DNA of 64,000 nucleotides from assembly GCF_024199945.1 (NCBI RefSeq), contig NZ_JANADP010000001.1:6572001-6636000 (forward strand), in the 5' to 3' direction. The position numbers and the translations under genes were made by a program. This DNA comes from Bradyrhizobium sp. CCGUVB4N. Lineage in GTDB: Bacteria; Pseudomonadota; Alphaproteobacteria; Rhizobiales; Xanthobacteraceae. Numbering within the stretch: position 1 is the stretch's first letter; every line of letters starts with the position of its first letter. The notes under the pieces were generated by a model. The model worked only from the letters and a program-made list of their open reading frames with translations, was not told the DNA's origin and ran no database searches. This document shows positions 1 to 8,879 of this stretch, one piece after another.

Positions 1-1238
1 ATCGGCGACATCACGGCGCGGTTGGCGATCTCCATCTCGCGCAAGCGGAACGGCTGGAACAGCGGCACCATCGGCTTGTCGGTGTTGACCTCGAACCCAT
101 TGCCGCGCACTTGCCTGGCGAAGGACTTCTCGACCTCGGCGACGAAATCCGGCGCGCGAAGCTTCAGATTGTCGTAGGTAATCGCCTTCGAGCGCGTCAT
201 CACGCCAAAGGCGAACTGCACGGGATCGAAATCCCAGAAGCGGTCGACATGCTCGAACCAGACCAGCGAGACGTCGGCCGCGTGCTGGGTCTTCTCAACC
301 TCTTCGCGGCGACCATGCTCATAGACGTCCAGCGCAGCTTTGATGTCGGGCGCCTTCGCCATCGCTTCGGCCAACGCGATCGCATCTTCCATCGCGAGCT
401 TGGTGCCGGAGCCGATCGAGAAGTGCGCGCTGGCCTTGGCGTCGCCGAGCAGCACCATGTTGTCCTTGACCCAGCGCTTGCTGCGGATCATCGGGAAATT
501 TCGCCACATCGAGCGGTTGGTGAGCAGCTTGTGCTCGCCCAGGAACCAGCCAAAGATCTCGGCCATGCGCGTGGCGGATTGGCTCTCGTTCAGCCCCGTC
601 AGTCCCGCGCGCTCGAACGTCTCCGGATCGGTCTCGAAGATCCAGGTCGAGTGGCCCGCTTCATATTGGTAAGCGTGGGCGATGAACGGTCCCCACTCCG
701 TCTCCTGGAAGATGAAGGTGAAGGCATCGAGCGGCCTGGTCGAGCCCATCCAGGCAAATTTGTTGGTGCGGAGGTCAACCTCCGGCTCGAAGTGCCCGAC
801 ATGCTTCTCGCGGAATCGGCTATTGATGCCGTCGGCGAGCAAGACGAGATCGGCATCGGCAAAGCGCGACTCGTCCTCGACATCGACTTCGAAATTCAGG
901 CTGACACCGAGCTCTCGCGCGCGCTCCTGCAGGATCAGCAACAATTTCTGCCGCGAGCAGCCGCAAAAGCCGTTGCCCCCGACCCGATGCACGGTGCCGC
1001 GAAAATGCACGGCGATATCATCCCAATAGGCGAACTCCTGGGTGATGCGACGATAGCTTGGAAGGTCGTGCTTTTCGAAATTGTCGAGCGTGGCATCCGA
1101 GAACACCACGCCGAAGCCGAACGTATCGTCGGCGCGGTTGCGCTCATAGACAGCGATGTCGGCGCCAGGGCGCTGTTTCTTGAGCAGGATCGCTGCGTAG
1201 AGACCCGCGGGTCCACCACCGATGATCGCGACTTTCAT
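1..1238 (-). CDS. Bifunctional salicylyl-CoA 5-hydroxylase / oxidoreductase (2-aminobenzoyl-CoA monooxygenase/reductase-like), 3' part outside window
   Basis: The translation from ATG at 1238 opens with a flavin-binding GGGPAGL motif (about residues 8-14). It runs about 385 residues as a class A flavoprotein monooxygenase, with a GDAKASAHF-type second FAD motif. It then enters LFQPFRLREM, the usual start of an old-yellow-enzyme domain, before the window edge. This order is that of the monooxygenase/reductase fusions that hydroxylate and reduce salicylyl-CoA or 2-aminobenzoyl-CoA in the cytoplasm. The gene lies alone behind its own operator-like palindrome at 1272-1289. The C-terminal reductase half is missing here only because the window ends. 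The exact CoA substrate is inferred from the family. Confidence 0.85.
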   Translation of the reverse strand, partial: MKVAIIGGGPAGLYAAILLKKQRPGADIAVYERNRADDTFGFGVVFSDATLDNFEKHDLPSYRRITQEFAYWDDIAVHFRGTVHRVGGNGFCGCSRQKLLLILQERARELGVSLNFEVDVEDESRFADADLVLLADGINSRFREKHVGHFEPEVDLRTNKFAWMGSTRPLDAFTFIFQETEWGPFIAHAYQYEAGHSTWIFETDPETFERAGLTGLNESQSATRMAEIFGWFLGEHKLLTNRSMWRNFPMIRSKRWVKDNMVLLGDAKASAHFSIGSGTKLAMEDAIALAEAMAKAPDIKAALDVYEHGRREEVEKTQHAADVSLVWFEHVDRFWDFDPVQFAFGVMTRSKAITYDNLKLRAPDFVAEVEKSFARQVRGNGFEVNTDKPMVPLFQPFRLREMEIANRAVMSP

Positions 1239-1271
1239 GGGAGCCTCGCCAATTCACCCGGCCATGAAAAC

Positions 1272-1289
1272 TATTTTAAGCCTAAAATA
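1272..1289. promoter_or_regulatory. Operator-like perfect inverted repeat TATTTTA-N4-TAAAATA
   Basis: The palindrome has two exact 7-base arms around AGCC and sits 34 bases upstream of the flavin fusion gene that starts at 1238. Its AT-rich content stands out in GC-rich DNA. Two related copies with the same spacing lie at 3000-3017 and 3077-3094, so a single MarR- or TetR-type regulator encoded elsewhere is the simplest reading. Confidence 0.6.
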
Positions 1290-1334
1290 ATTTCTGGCAA
1301 GTCCCCATTCCAGGCCTTCGCAGGAAAAGGCTGG

Positions 1335-2171
1335 TCAGTCGCCCCTGAAGACTGGCTTGACCTTGTTGGCAAAAGCCTCGAAGGCGCGCTCGAAATCGGC
1401 CGTCGTCATGCACAGGGCTTGAGCAACGGCCTCCGCTTCGATCGCTTCCTCCACCGACATCGCCCATTCCATGGCCAGCATCCGTTTGGTCATGGTGTTG
1501 CCGAAGGTCGGGCCTTCCGCGACCTGCTTGGCCAACAACTGCGCCTGGGGCAGAACCTGCTCAGGCGTGACGATGCGGCTGAAGAACCCCCAGCGCTCGC
1601 CCTCCTCCGCGGTCATGAACCGGCCGGTGAACAGAAGCTCGGAGGCGCGGGACTGACCGATGATCCGCGGCAGGATCGCACAGGCGCCCATATCACAGCC
1701 GCCAAGACCCACCTTGTTGAACAGGAACGCGACCTTGGCTCCGCTCTCGGCGAGCCGCATGTCGGATGCCATGGCGATGATCGCGCCGGCGCCGGCGCAG
1801 ATGCCCTCGACCGCCGCCACGATCGGCTGCGGGCAGGCCCGCATCGCCTTGACGAGGTCACCGGTCATCCGCGTGAAAGCGGTCAGCCCCTTGGTGTCCA
1901 TCTTGACCAAAGGCCCGATGATCTCGAACACGTCGCCTCCGGACGAGAAATTGCCGCCGGCGCCGGTGACGACGATCGACTTGACCGCGTCGTCAAATGC
2001 GCAGGCGCGAAAGAAATCCGTCAGCTCGCGATAGCTCTCGAACGTTAGCGGATTCTTCCGCTCGGGCCGATTGAGTGTCACGGTGGCAACGCCATCGACC
2101 ACCGCCAGCAGGAAGTGTTGCGGTGAATAGTCGGCGAGCGGCACGGTGACGGGATTGGCTGGTCTGCTCAT
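1335..2171 (-). CDS. Enoyl-CoA hydratase/isomerase family protein
   Basis: This 278-residue crotonase-fold protein starts at the ATG at 2171 (MSRPANPV), because residues further upstream do not resemble the family. Crotonase features include a GAGGNFSSGGD oxyanion-hole segment and a GICAGAGA stretch with the second backbone-amide loop. It hydrates or isomerises an enoyl-CoA intermediate. It lies 26 bases downstream of the SDR gene on the same strand and is probably cotranscribed with it. In 2-aminobenzoyl-CoA and salicylyl-CoA clusters such an enzyme acts after ring reduction; the specific substrate is inferred. Confidence 0.85.
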   Translation of the reverse strand: MSRPANPVTVPLADYSPQHFLLAVVDGVATVTLNRPERKNPLTFESYRELTDFFRACAFDDAVKSIVVTGAGGNFSSGGDVFEIIGPLVKMDTKGLTAFTRMTGDLVKAMRACPQPIVAAVEGICAGAGAIIAMASDMRLAESGAKVAFLFNKVGLGGCDMGACAILPRIIGQSRASELLFTGRFMTAEEGERWGFFSRIVTPEQVLPQAQLLAKQVAEGPTFGNTMTKRMLAMEWAMSVEEAIEAEAVAQALCMTTADFERAFEAFANKVKPVFRGD

Positions 2172-2197
2172 GAGATTTCCTTCCTTGTTCCGCGCGG

Positions 2198-2959
2198 TTA
2201 GATCTCGCCACCGGCGACAGCAATCGCCTGCCCCGTGATCGCACTGGCGTTCGCGCTGCACAGCCAAAGCACGGCATTGGCCACTTCCTGCGGCGAGATC
2301 AGGCGTCCTTGCGGATTGTGTTTTGCGAGCTCGGCGATCGCCTGCTCACGGGTTCGCCCGGTCTTCTTCATGATGTTGTCGATGCTGCCGGCAACGAGAT
2401 CGGTATCGGTAAAGCCCGGGCAGACCGCATTCACGGTGATGTTGCTGCCGGCCATCTCCAGCGCGAGCGAACGCACGAGACCAATCACAGCGTGCTTGGC
2501 CGCCGCATACGCGCTCACATAGGCGTAACCCTTCAGCCCCGCCGTCGATGCAATCGCGATAACCCGGCCGTAGGGGCGATCCTTCATTCCCGGCAGGACT
2601 GCGCGGACGGCATGGACAACGCCCATGAAGTTGACGTCCATCATGCGCGCAAAAAGGGCGCTGTCCGATTTCGCGAACGGCGCGGATTCGGCGCTGCCGG
2701 CATTTGCGATCAGGATATCGATCGGCTTTCGCGCATGCGCCGCGGAGATAGCCGCCTTCAGCCCAGCCTCGTCCGAGACATCGGCAACGGCTGCATGATG
2801 CGCGGCCCCTGCGCTTACCGCCTCTTCGAGAGTAGCCGCGTTCCGACCGAGCACCGTCACGGTGGCACCAGCGTCGACAAGGGACGCTGCGATCGCGCGG
2901 CCAATGCCGCGACCGCCACCGGTCACCAGTGCGTGCGGCGAATGCGGCAATGCGGACAT
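2198..2959 (-). CDS. SDR family NAD(P)-dependent oxidoreductase
   Basis: This 253-residue classical short-chain dehydrogenase has the cofactor motif TGGGRGIG near residue 13, an NAG motif near residue 86, a catalytic Ser in IASTAG and the YAAAK active-site motif near residue 154. It probably oxidises or reduces a hydroxy/keto acyl-CoA intermediate. It is the first gene of a two-gene unit with the enoyl-CoA hydratase. The divergent gap to the hydrolase gene at 3154 carries two operator-like AT-rich palindromes. Confidence 0.88.
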   Translation of the reverse strand: MSALPHSPHALVTGGGRGIGRAIAASLVDAGATVTVLGRNAATLEEAVSAGAAHHAAVADVSDEAGLKAAISAAHARKPIDILIANAGSAESAPFAKSDSALFARMMDVNFMGVVHAVRAVLPGMKDRPYGRVIAIASTAGLKGYAYVSAYAAAKHAVIGLVRSLALEMAGSNITVNAVCPGFTDTDLVAGSIDNIMKKTGRTREQAIAELAKHNPQGRLISPQEVANAVLWLCSANASAITGQAIAVAGGEI

Positions 2960-2999
2960 GAGCGGGCTCCCTCGAGATCTGCTGATCCTTCCTCCGATA

Positions 3000-3017
3000 T
3001 ATTTTAACCTTCAAACT
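3000..3017. promoter_or_regulatory. Operator-like site TATTTTA-N4-TCAAACT
   Basis: The left arm is identical to the palindrome at 1272 and the spacer has the same length; the right arm matches at four of seven positions. It lies 41 bases upstream of the SDR start in the divergent promoter region, where it could control the leftward unit. Confidence 0.4.
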
Positions 3018-3076
3018 TTTGCAACGAAAGCGCAGATCGGCGACGCAAACGCCCGCGCGCGAAGCGGCCCGAAAAT

Positions 3077-3094
3077 TGCTTTAAGTATAAAATT
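3077..3094. promoter_or_regulatory. Operator-like site TGCTTTA-N4-TAAAATT
   Basis: The right arm matches the 1272 palindrome at six of seven bases and the left arm at five of seven, with the same 4-base spacer. It lies about 60 bases upstream of the GTG start at 3154, where it could control the rightward catabolic operon. Confidence 0.45.
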
Positions 3095-3153
3095 ATCTCT
3101 TCCCATCGCCCGCAGGCCTGTTAGCATCGCCGGGCCAAGCAAAAGGATGTCGC

Positions 3154-3972
3154 GTGTCGCAGCCTGCGCCAATGATAACAAGGGACGGACGTTTCGCCTA
3201 TGAAACTGCGGGCGATCCGGCAGCGATACCCCTTGTTTTCCTGCATGGCATTGGTGGCGCGGCGCGGGCCTGGCGGCAGCAGCTTGCCACGTTCGGCAAC
3301 CGTTTCCGCGCGATCGCATGGGACATGCCGGGCTATGGCGGCTCGGCACCACTGGCCAGCGTCAGCATCGCTGCCCTGGCCGATGCGCTCCAGCAATTCA
3401 TCGAGCAGATCGGCGCGACAAGCCCCATTCTGGTCGGCCATTCGATCGGCGGCATGATCGTCCAGAAATGGCTGGTGCAATCGCCGACACTCGCGCGCGC
3501 TGTCGTCCTCGCGCAAACCAGCCCGGCCTTTGGCAAGACCGACGGCGACTGGCAGAAATCGTTCATTGCCGCACGCCTGGGTCCACTCGATCGCGCCGAG
3601 ACCATGAAATCGCTGGCGCCGTCGCTGGTGAAGGAGCTCGTCGGCGACGAACCCGATCCCAAGGGGATGGAGCTTGCACGCGATTGCATGGGGAGTGTAC
3701 CCGAAGCGAGCTATCGCGCCATGATGCTGGCCCTGATCGGATTCGACCAGCGCAGCACGCTCAAGGACATTTCCGTACCGACGCTGTTGCTCTCCGGTTC
3801 GAAAGACAACAATGCGCCTGCGCCAATGATGGCAAAAACGGCAACTTACATTCCCTCGGCCGAATATGTCGAACTCCCCGGCGTCGGCCATCTCGCCAAC
3901 CTCGAGCGGCCCGATGCCTTCGACAAGGCTCTTGGCAACTTCGTCGACTCCGTTGCTGCAAAACACCGGTAA
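3154..3972 (+). CDS. Alpha/beta fold hydrolase
   Basis: This 272-residue protein starts at GTG 3154, with AAAAGG seven bases upstream. It shows the alpha/beta hydrolase HGIGG oxyanion segment, the nucleophile elbow GHSIGG (Ser about 97), an acid in the SGSKDN region and the catalytic His in GVGHLANLERP. Relatives hydrolyse ring-fission products, enol lactones or thioesters. It opens a rightward operon, and the acyl-CoA dehydrogenase starts seven bases after its stop. The substrate is unknown. Confidence 0.85.
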   Translation: MSQPAPMITRDGRFAYETAGDPAAIPLVFLHGIGGAARAWRQQLATFGNRFRAIAWDMPGYGGSAPLASVSIAALADALQQFIEQIGATSPILVGHSIGGMIVQKWLVQSPTLARAVVLAQTSPAFGKTDGDWQKSFIAARLGPLDRAETMKSLAPSLVKELVGDEPDPKGMELARDCMGSVPEASYRAMMLALIGFDQRSTLKDISVPTLLLSGSKDNNAPAPMMAKTATYIPSAEYVELPGVGHLANLERPDAFDKALGNFVDSVAAKHR

Positions 3973-3979
3973 CTGCGCC

Positions 3980-5269
3980 ATGACCATGCAAGTCAGCAAG
4001 ACCATTGGCACGAGCGACAAGGTCGCGCTGGATGCGCCGATCTTCGATCCCGTGGCTTTCCGCTTGAGCGACGAACAAGCCGGGATCATCGCGCGGGCGC
4101 GCGAGATCGGCCAGAGCGTGTTCGCGGCTCGTGCGGCGGCTTACGATCGCGAGGCGATCTTCCCGACCGAGAATTATCGCGACCTGCACCGCGTCGGCCT
4201 CCTCGGCATCGCCGTACCGAAGAAGCATGGGGGGCTCGGAGCTGACTACCAGACCTACGCCCTTGCAGCGGCGGAGATCGGCCGCTATTGCGGCGCGACC
4301 GCGCTGACCTGGAACATGCATGTCTGCTCCACCCTGTGGTCGGGCCCTTTGGCAGATGATCTCGACATGGATGCGGAGACCCGCGCGGAACACGAAAAGC
4401 GGCGGGCCGTCCACTACAAGCGCATCGTCGAGGACGGCGCGATCTATTCGCAACCATTCTCCGAAGGTGGCGCGGCAGCCGCAGGCGGCGTTGCCTTCGG
4501 CACGGAAGCGAAGCCTGTCGAAGGCGGCTGGATCGTCAACGGCAAGAAGATCTTTGCATCCCTCTCCGGCCACGCCGACTATTACGGCGTGCTCTGCACC
4601 GAGATCGAGGAAGGCGAGAAGGCCTCACGACGCAATACGCTTTACCTCGCGATCTCCGCCAAATCACCGGGTGTTTCCGTCGTCGGCGACTGGGATCCGC
4701 TCGGCATGCGCGGCACGGTCTCGCGGACGCTGCTGTTCAAGGATGTATTCGTGCCGGAAGACTCTGCGCTGATGCCGCGCGGCGTCTACTTCCAGGCGGC
4801 GATGCGCTGGCCGCATATGTTCCTGACGCTTTCGCCCACCTATATGGGGCTCGCGCAAGCCTCTTACGATTTCACGGTGCGCTATCTGCGCGGCGAGGTG
4901 CCGGGCATGCCTCCGGTCAAGCGCCGGATGTACCCGACCAAGCAGATCGCGGTCGCGCAGATGCAAATCAAGCTCGAGCAGATCAAGGCAATCTGGTTCC
5001 AGGCCGTTACCGAAGCGCGCGCCAATCCAAGCAAGGAGCAGACCCTGCGCGCCTATGCCGCGCAATATTCGGTGATGGAAGGCGCCAATGAACTCGCCGC
5101 GCTTGCGATCCGCACCTGTGGGGGACAGGCGATGCTCCGCTCGCTGCCGCTCGAGCGCATCTATCGTGACAGCCGCTGCGGCTCACTGATGCTGCCCTGG
5201 ACGGCCGAGCTCTGCCTAGACCGGATCGGTCGCGAGGCGCTGTACGAGGCCGGCGAAACGGACGACTGA
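3980..5269 (+). CDS. Acyl-CoA dehydrogenase family protein
   Basis: The ATG at 3980 gives 429 residues and follows the hydrolase stop by seven bases; a second ATG six bases later is also possible, and the longer frame runs back into the hydrolase gene. The protein has the N-terminal helical domain, the FAD/acyl-binding middle domain (QPFSEGGAAA and GDWDPLGMRGT segments) and the C-terminal helical domain ending with a GGQAMLRSLPLERIYRDSR-like stretch. It is expected to oxidise an acyl-CoA intermediate and pass electrons to ETF. It is the second gene of the operon and is followed directly by the CoA ligase. Confidence 0.88.
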   Translation: MTMQVSKTIGTSDKVALDAPIFDPVAFRLSDEQAGIIARAREIGQSVFAARAAAYDREAIFPTENYRDLHRVGLLGIAVPKKHGGLGADYQTYALAAAEIGRYCGATALTWNMHVCSTLWSGPLADDLDMDAETRAEHEKRRAVHYKRIVEDGAIYSQPFSEGGAAAAGGVAFGTEAKPVEGGWIVNGKKIFASLSGHADYYGVLCTEIEEGEKASRRNTLYLAISAKSPGVSVVGDWDPLGMRGTVSRTLLFKDVFVPEDSALMPRGVYFQAAMRWPHMFLTLSPTYMGLAQASYDFTVRYLRGEVPGMPPVKRRMYPTKQIAVAQMQIKLEQIKAIWFQAVTEARANPSKEQTLRAYAAQYSVMEGANELAALAIRTCGGQAMLRSLPLERIYRDSRCGSLMLPWTAELCLDRIGREALYEAGETDD

Positions 5270-5271
5270 CG

Positions 5272-6798
5272 GTGGACCTCTGCAGTCTGATCGATCGCAA
5301 CGCGGCGTTTTCGCCGGACAAGACCGCCATCGCCTTCGAGGGAGAGCGGCTGAGCTATGCTGCGTTCGCCGATCGCATCGAACGGGCGGCAACAGCCCTG
5401 AAGCAGGAAGTCGGTGTCGGCCGAGGCGACCGCGTCGCGATCCTGAGCCTGAATCGGCCGGACTATCTGGTCCTGCTCTATGCATGCGCGCGGCTCGGCG
5501 CGATGCTTGTGCCCTTGAATTGGCGGCTGGCGGTCGCCGAGCAGCTCTTCATCCTCACCGATGCCGGCGCCAAGGTGCTGGTGCTCGAGCAGGCATTTGA
5601 GGGAATTCTTCCCGAACTCGCGCCGGGCACCACCTGCATCGGCCTCGATTTTGCGCCACCGCACGGCATGGCCTTTGAAGGCCTGCTGGCGCGCAAGGGA
5701 AGCAGCGGACGCAATCCGCACACCGATCTCTCCTGCCCGCTGCTGATCGTCTACACGTCGGGAACGACCGGGCGGCCGAAAGGCGCGGTGCTGCGCCAGG
5801 AGGCGCTGTTCTGGAACGGCGTCATGAGCCAGCACATGCACAACATGACATCCGACGATCATGTGCTGACGGTGTTGCCGTTCTTCCACGTCGGCGGGCT
5901 CAACATCCAGACGACCGCCGCGCTCCAGCTTGGCGCAACCGTCACGATTCACGCCCGCTTCACGCCCGACACGGCGCTCGCCAGCATCGAACGGGAGCGG
6001 CCGACGCTGACAGTCATGGTGCCGGCGATCATCCAGGCCGTCAGCGAGCACCCCGCCTGGGCCAAGACGGATCTCTCATCGCTGAAGGCCGTCGCCACCG
6101 GCTCGACAATCGTACCGCCGCACCTGATCGATCGCTTCGTCGCGCGCGGCGTGCCGGTGCTACAGGTTTACGGCTCGACGGAAACTTGCCCCATCGCCGT
6201 CTACACCCGCCTCGGCGGCGACCTGTCGCGCGCCGGATCGACGGGGCTTGCCGGCCTGTGCTGCGAAGCGAAGGTGATCGATCAGGCCGGCAACGAGGTG
6301 CCGGCGGGCACGCCGGGCGAGATTGCGGTCCGCGGCCCCAACGTCCTCTTCGAATATTGGGGCAATGCCGACGCCACACGCGAAGCGCTGCGCGACGGCT
6401 GGTACCGCACCGGCGATATCGGCCTGTGCGACGCGGACGGCTACTTCTGGGTCCGCGACCGCAAGAAGAACCTGATCATTTCCGGTGGCGAGAACATCTA
6501 TCCGGCCGAGGTCGAACGGGTGCTGCTCGAGCATCCCGACGTCAGCGAATGCGCCGTGATCGGCCGGCCGGACCCGCGCTGGGACGAAGTCCCCGTCGCC
6601 TATGTCATCCGGCGAGCCGACTGCCATCTCGAAGCGGACGAGCTGAGAGCGCACGTTCAGGCGCAGCTCGCCCGCTACAAGGTTCCACGCGACATCGTCT
6701 TCGTCGCTGACATGCCGCGCACAGCGCTCGGCAAGGTCCAGCATTTCTTGCTGAAGCAGATTGATGCGCAGTCGCGCGCGCAAGGAGAAGCATCTTGA
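5272..6798 (+). CDS. AMP-forming acyl-CoA synthetase (acid-CoA ligase)
   Basis: This 508-residue protein starts at GTG 5272, two bases after the preceding TGA. It carries the P-loop-like YTSGTTGRPKG motif (about 160-170), the YGSTET motif, the GWYRTGDIG adenylate-binding motif and a C-terminal PRTALGKVQ segment whose Lys is the usual catalytic lysine. It activates a carboxylic acid to its CoA thioester and is the probable entry step of the pathway encoded by this operon. The family cannot distinguish aromatic from aliphatic acids by eye. Confidence 0.9.
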   Translation: MDLCSLIDRNAAFSPDKTAIAFEGERLSYAAFADRIERAATALKQEVGVGRGDRVAILSLNRPDYLVLLYACARLGAMLVPLNWRLAVAEQLFILTDAGAKVLVLEQAFEGILPELAPGTTCIGLDFAPPHGMAFEGLLARKGSSGRNPHTDLSCPLLIVYTSGTTGRPKGAVLRQEALFWNGVMSQHMHNMTSDDHVLTVLPFFHVGGLNIQTTAALQLGATVTIHARFTPDTALASIERERPTLTVMVPAIIQAVSEHPAWAKTDLSSLKAVATGSTIVPPHLIDRFVARGVPVLQVYGSTETCPIAVYTRLGGDLSRAGSTGLAGLCCEAKVIDQAGNEVPAGTPGEIAVRGPNVLFEYWGNADATREALRDGWYRTGDIGLCDADGYFWVRDRKKNLIISGGENIYPAEVERVLLEHPDVSECAVIGRPDPRWDEVPVAYVIRRADCHLEADELRAHVQAQLARYKVPRDIVFVADMPRTALGKVQHFLLKQIDAQSRAQGEAS

Positions 6799-7883
6799 AG
6801 ATTGCGGTTCTGGGTGGGGGAAACGGCTCTTTCGCGGCCGCAGGCGACTTTGCGCTGTCGGGGCATGAGGTCCGGCTGTGGCGCCGGGACGCAGAGCAGG
6901 TCGCTGCACATCGCGCCGCTGGCTCACGCATCCTGGTGAAGGATCACAACGGGCAGCACGATGTGAAGCTCGCGCTTGTGACGACCGATATCGCCGAAGC
7001 CGTCAACGGGGTCGAACTGATCGTGTGCCCTGCTCCCGCCTTCGCGCAGCAGGACATCGCCCGGCTCCTCGCACCGCACCTGCGGGATGGCCAAGTCGTG
7101 TTTCTGCCACCCGCGACATTCGGCTCAATGATCTTCGCGCAGGCCGCGCGCGACGCCGGCAATCGTGCCAAAGCAAGCTTCGCCGAAACCGGAACGCTGC
7201 CGTGGCTCACCCGCAAGCACGGGCCATTCGAGGTCGCGATCACCATCCGTGCCAAGCGGCTGCCAGTCGGTGTGTTCCCGCTCGACCAGGCGTCACATGC
7301 GCTCGAGGTGATCGGACGCGCCTTCCCGGGCGTGATCGAGCCGTGCGGCGACGCGCTGTCCGGCGCGCTGATGAATGCAGGCTGCATCATCCACCCGCCG
7401 CTAATCGTGATGAACGCCGGCCCGATCGAGCATTTCGAGCGGTGGGACATCCACAAGGAGGGAACGCAAGCCGCGATCCGGCGAGTGACTGACGCACTCG
7501 ACGCCGAGCGGATCGGCGTGCGCGAGGCGCTCGGCTATGGCGCACCGCATTTTCCGCTCGCCCACCATTACGCCAAGGAAGGCGAGATCTGGATGTACGG
7601 CCGTGGCTCGCATGACCGCCTGACGGATTCCGGCGACTGGCGAGAGCGGATCGTGCTGAGAGAACACCGCTACATGCGCGAGGATCTGCGGCTTGGGCTA
7701 TCGCTGCTGGTCTCGGTTGCGGGGCTCGCGGGCGTGGCCGCGCCGCTCGCCAAGGCCTTCCTGGCCATCGGCGGCGCCATCTGCGGCGAGGATTTTGCGC
7801 AAGGCGGGCGGACGCTGGAAACGCTGGGGCTTGGCAAACTTCACAAGGCCGAATTGCAGTTGCTGCTTCGCGAAGGATTCTGA
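6795..7883 (+). CDS. NAD/NADP octopine/nopaline dehydrogenase family protein
   Basis: This 362-residue protein starts at TTG 6795, overlapping the ligase stop in TTGA. It has an N-terminal Rossmann motif GGGNGSFAAAG and a C-terminal all-helical domain of the octopine/nopaline dehydrogenase type, with an HPPLIVMNAGPIEH segment. Opine dehydrogenases join or split an amino acid and a keto acid using NAD(P)H. Here the protein is fixed inside a CoA-dependent catabolic operon and is followed by another two-domain dehydrogenase, so a different substrate is likely. Confidence 0.8.
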   Translation: MKIAVLGGGNGSFAAAGDFALSGHEVRLWRRDAEQVAAHRAAGSRILVKDHNGQHDVKLALVTTDIAEAVNGVELIVCPAPAFAQQDIARLLAPHLRDGQVVFLPPATFGSMIFAQAARDAGNRAKASFAETGTLPWLTRKHGPFEVAITIRAKRLPVGVFPLDQASHALEVIGRAFPGVIEPCGDALSGALMNAGCIIHPPLIVMNAGPIEHFERWDIHKEGTQAAIRRVTDALDAERIGVREALGYGAPHFPLAHHYAKEGEIWMYGRGSHDRLTDSGDWRERIVLREHRYMREDLRLGLSLLVSVAGLAGVAAPLAKAFLAIGGAICGEDFAQGGRTLETLGLGKLHKAELQLLLREGF

Positions 7884-7886
7884 CCG

Positions 7887-8879
7887 ATGACTCGTCGCGC
7901 CAACATTGCCTGCCTCGGGGCCGGACGCATGGGCCGCGGTATCGCCGTCGCGTTCGCCTATGCGGGGCATACGGTCACGATGATCGACATCAAGGCCCGT
8001 TCAGCCGACGATTTCGCCAGGCTGGAGGCGGACGCGCTCGGCGAAGTCCGTAAGACCTTTACCAGCCTCGCAAAGCTGGGGCTGCTGACCGAGACCGACG
8101 TCGATCCGCTGATCGCGCGGGTTTCGGTGGTGCCGGCGAGCCAAAGCAGCGCCGCGCTGTCGGAAGCCGGAATAGTGTTCGAGGGCGTTCCTGAGGTCGT
8201 CGAGCTCAAGCGGGAGGTGCTGGGAGCGGCTTCAAAACAGGTCGGCCCCGACACGATCATCGCATCGACCACGTCGACCATCCTGGTCGACGATCTCTCC
8301 GGCGCGATCGTGAACCCTCGCCGCTTCCTCAACGTGCACTGGCTCAACCCGGCCTATCTGATCCCGCTGGTCGAGGTGTCGCCCGGCAAAGCCACCGATC
8401 CCGCCATCATCGACGAGGTCAAGTCGCTGCTCGAAGGCATCGGCAAGGTGCCCGTCGTCTGTGCGGCGACGCCCGGCTTCATCGTTCCGCGCATCCAGGC
8501 GCTGGCGATGAACGAGGCCGCGCGCATGGTCGAGGAAGGTGTCGCCAGCGCGGAGGAGATCGACAAGGCGATCCGCTACGGCTTCGGCTTCCGCTATGCG
8601 GTGCTTGGATTGCTCGAATTCATCGACTGGGGCGGCGGCGACATTCTCTATTACGCCAGCCGCTATCTCGAAGGCGCGCTCGGCAGCGACCGCTATCGGG
8701 CGCCGGACGTCATCTCACGCAACATGCATGAAGGCCGGATCGGCCTCCGCACGGGCGCAGGCTTCCTCGACTATTCAGGCATGGACGTTGACGCCTATCG
8801 CGCAAAGCGGCTCCAGGCCATGGTCGACCTGCTCCGGCACTTCGACCTCGCTCGCCCGCCGGTGCTCGACCGCGGCTAG
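7887..8879 (+). CDS. 3-hydroxyacyl-CoA dehydrogenase family protein
   Basis: This 330-residue protein has an N-terminal NAD-binding motif GAGRMGRG and the conserved HWLNPAYLIPLVEV segment, which supplies the catalytic His. A helical C-terminal domain with TPGFIVPRIQ and LRTGAGFLDY follows. It resembles 3-hydroxybutyryl-CoA and L-gulonate-type dehydrogenases and should oxidise a 3-hydroxyacyl(-CoA). It is the last gene of the rightward operon, and its stop codon overlaps that of the convergent NicX-like gene. Confidence 0.88.
   Translation: MTRRANIACLGAGRMGRGIAVAFAYAGHTVTMIDIKARSADDFARLEADALGEVRKTFTSLAKLGLLTETDVDPLIARVSVVPASQSSAALSEAGIVFEGVPEVVELKREVLGAASKQVGPDTIIASTTSTILVDDLSGAIVNPRRFLNVHWLNPAYLIPLVEVSPGKATDPAIIDEVKSLLEGIGKVPVVCAATPGFIVPRIQALAMNEAARMVEEGVASAEEIDKAIRYGFGFRYAVLGLLEFIDWGGGDILYYASRYLEGALGSDRYRAPDVISRNMHEGRIGLRTGAGFLDYSGMDVDAYRAKRLQAMVDLLRHFDLARPPVLDRG

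Noticed and set aside
111..2048. Long plus-strand open frame of 645 codons
   Set aside because: It runs antisense through the flavin fusion and enoyl-CoA hydratase genes, both of which have full family motifs; the composition is a GC-rich shadow.
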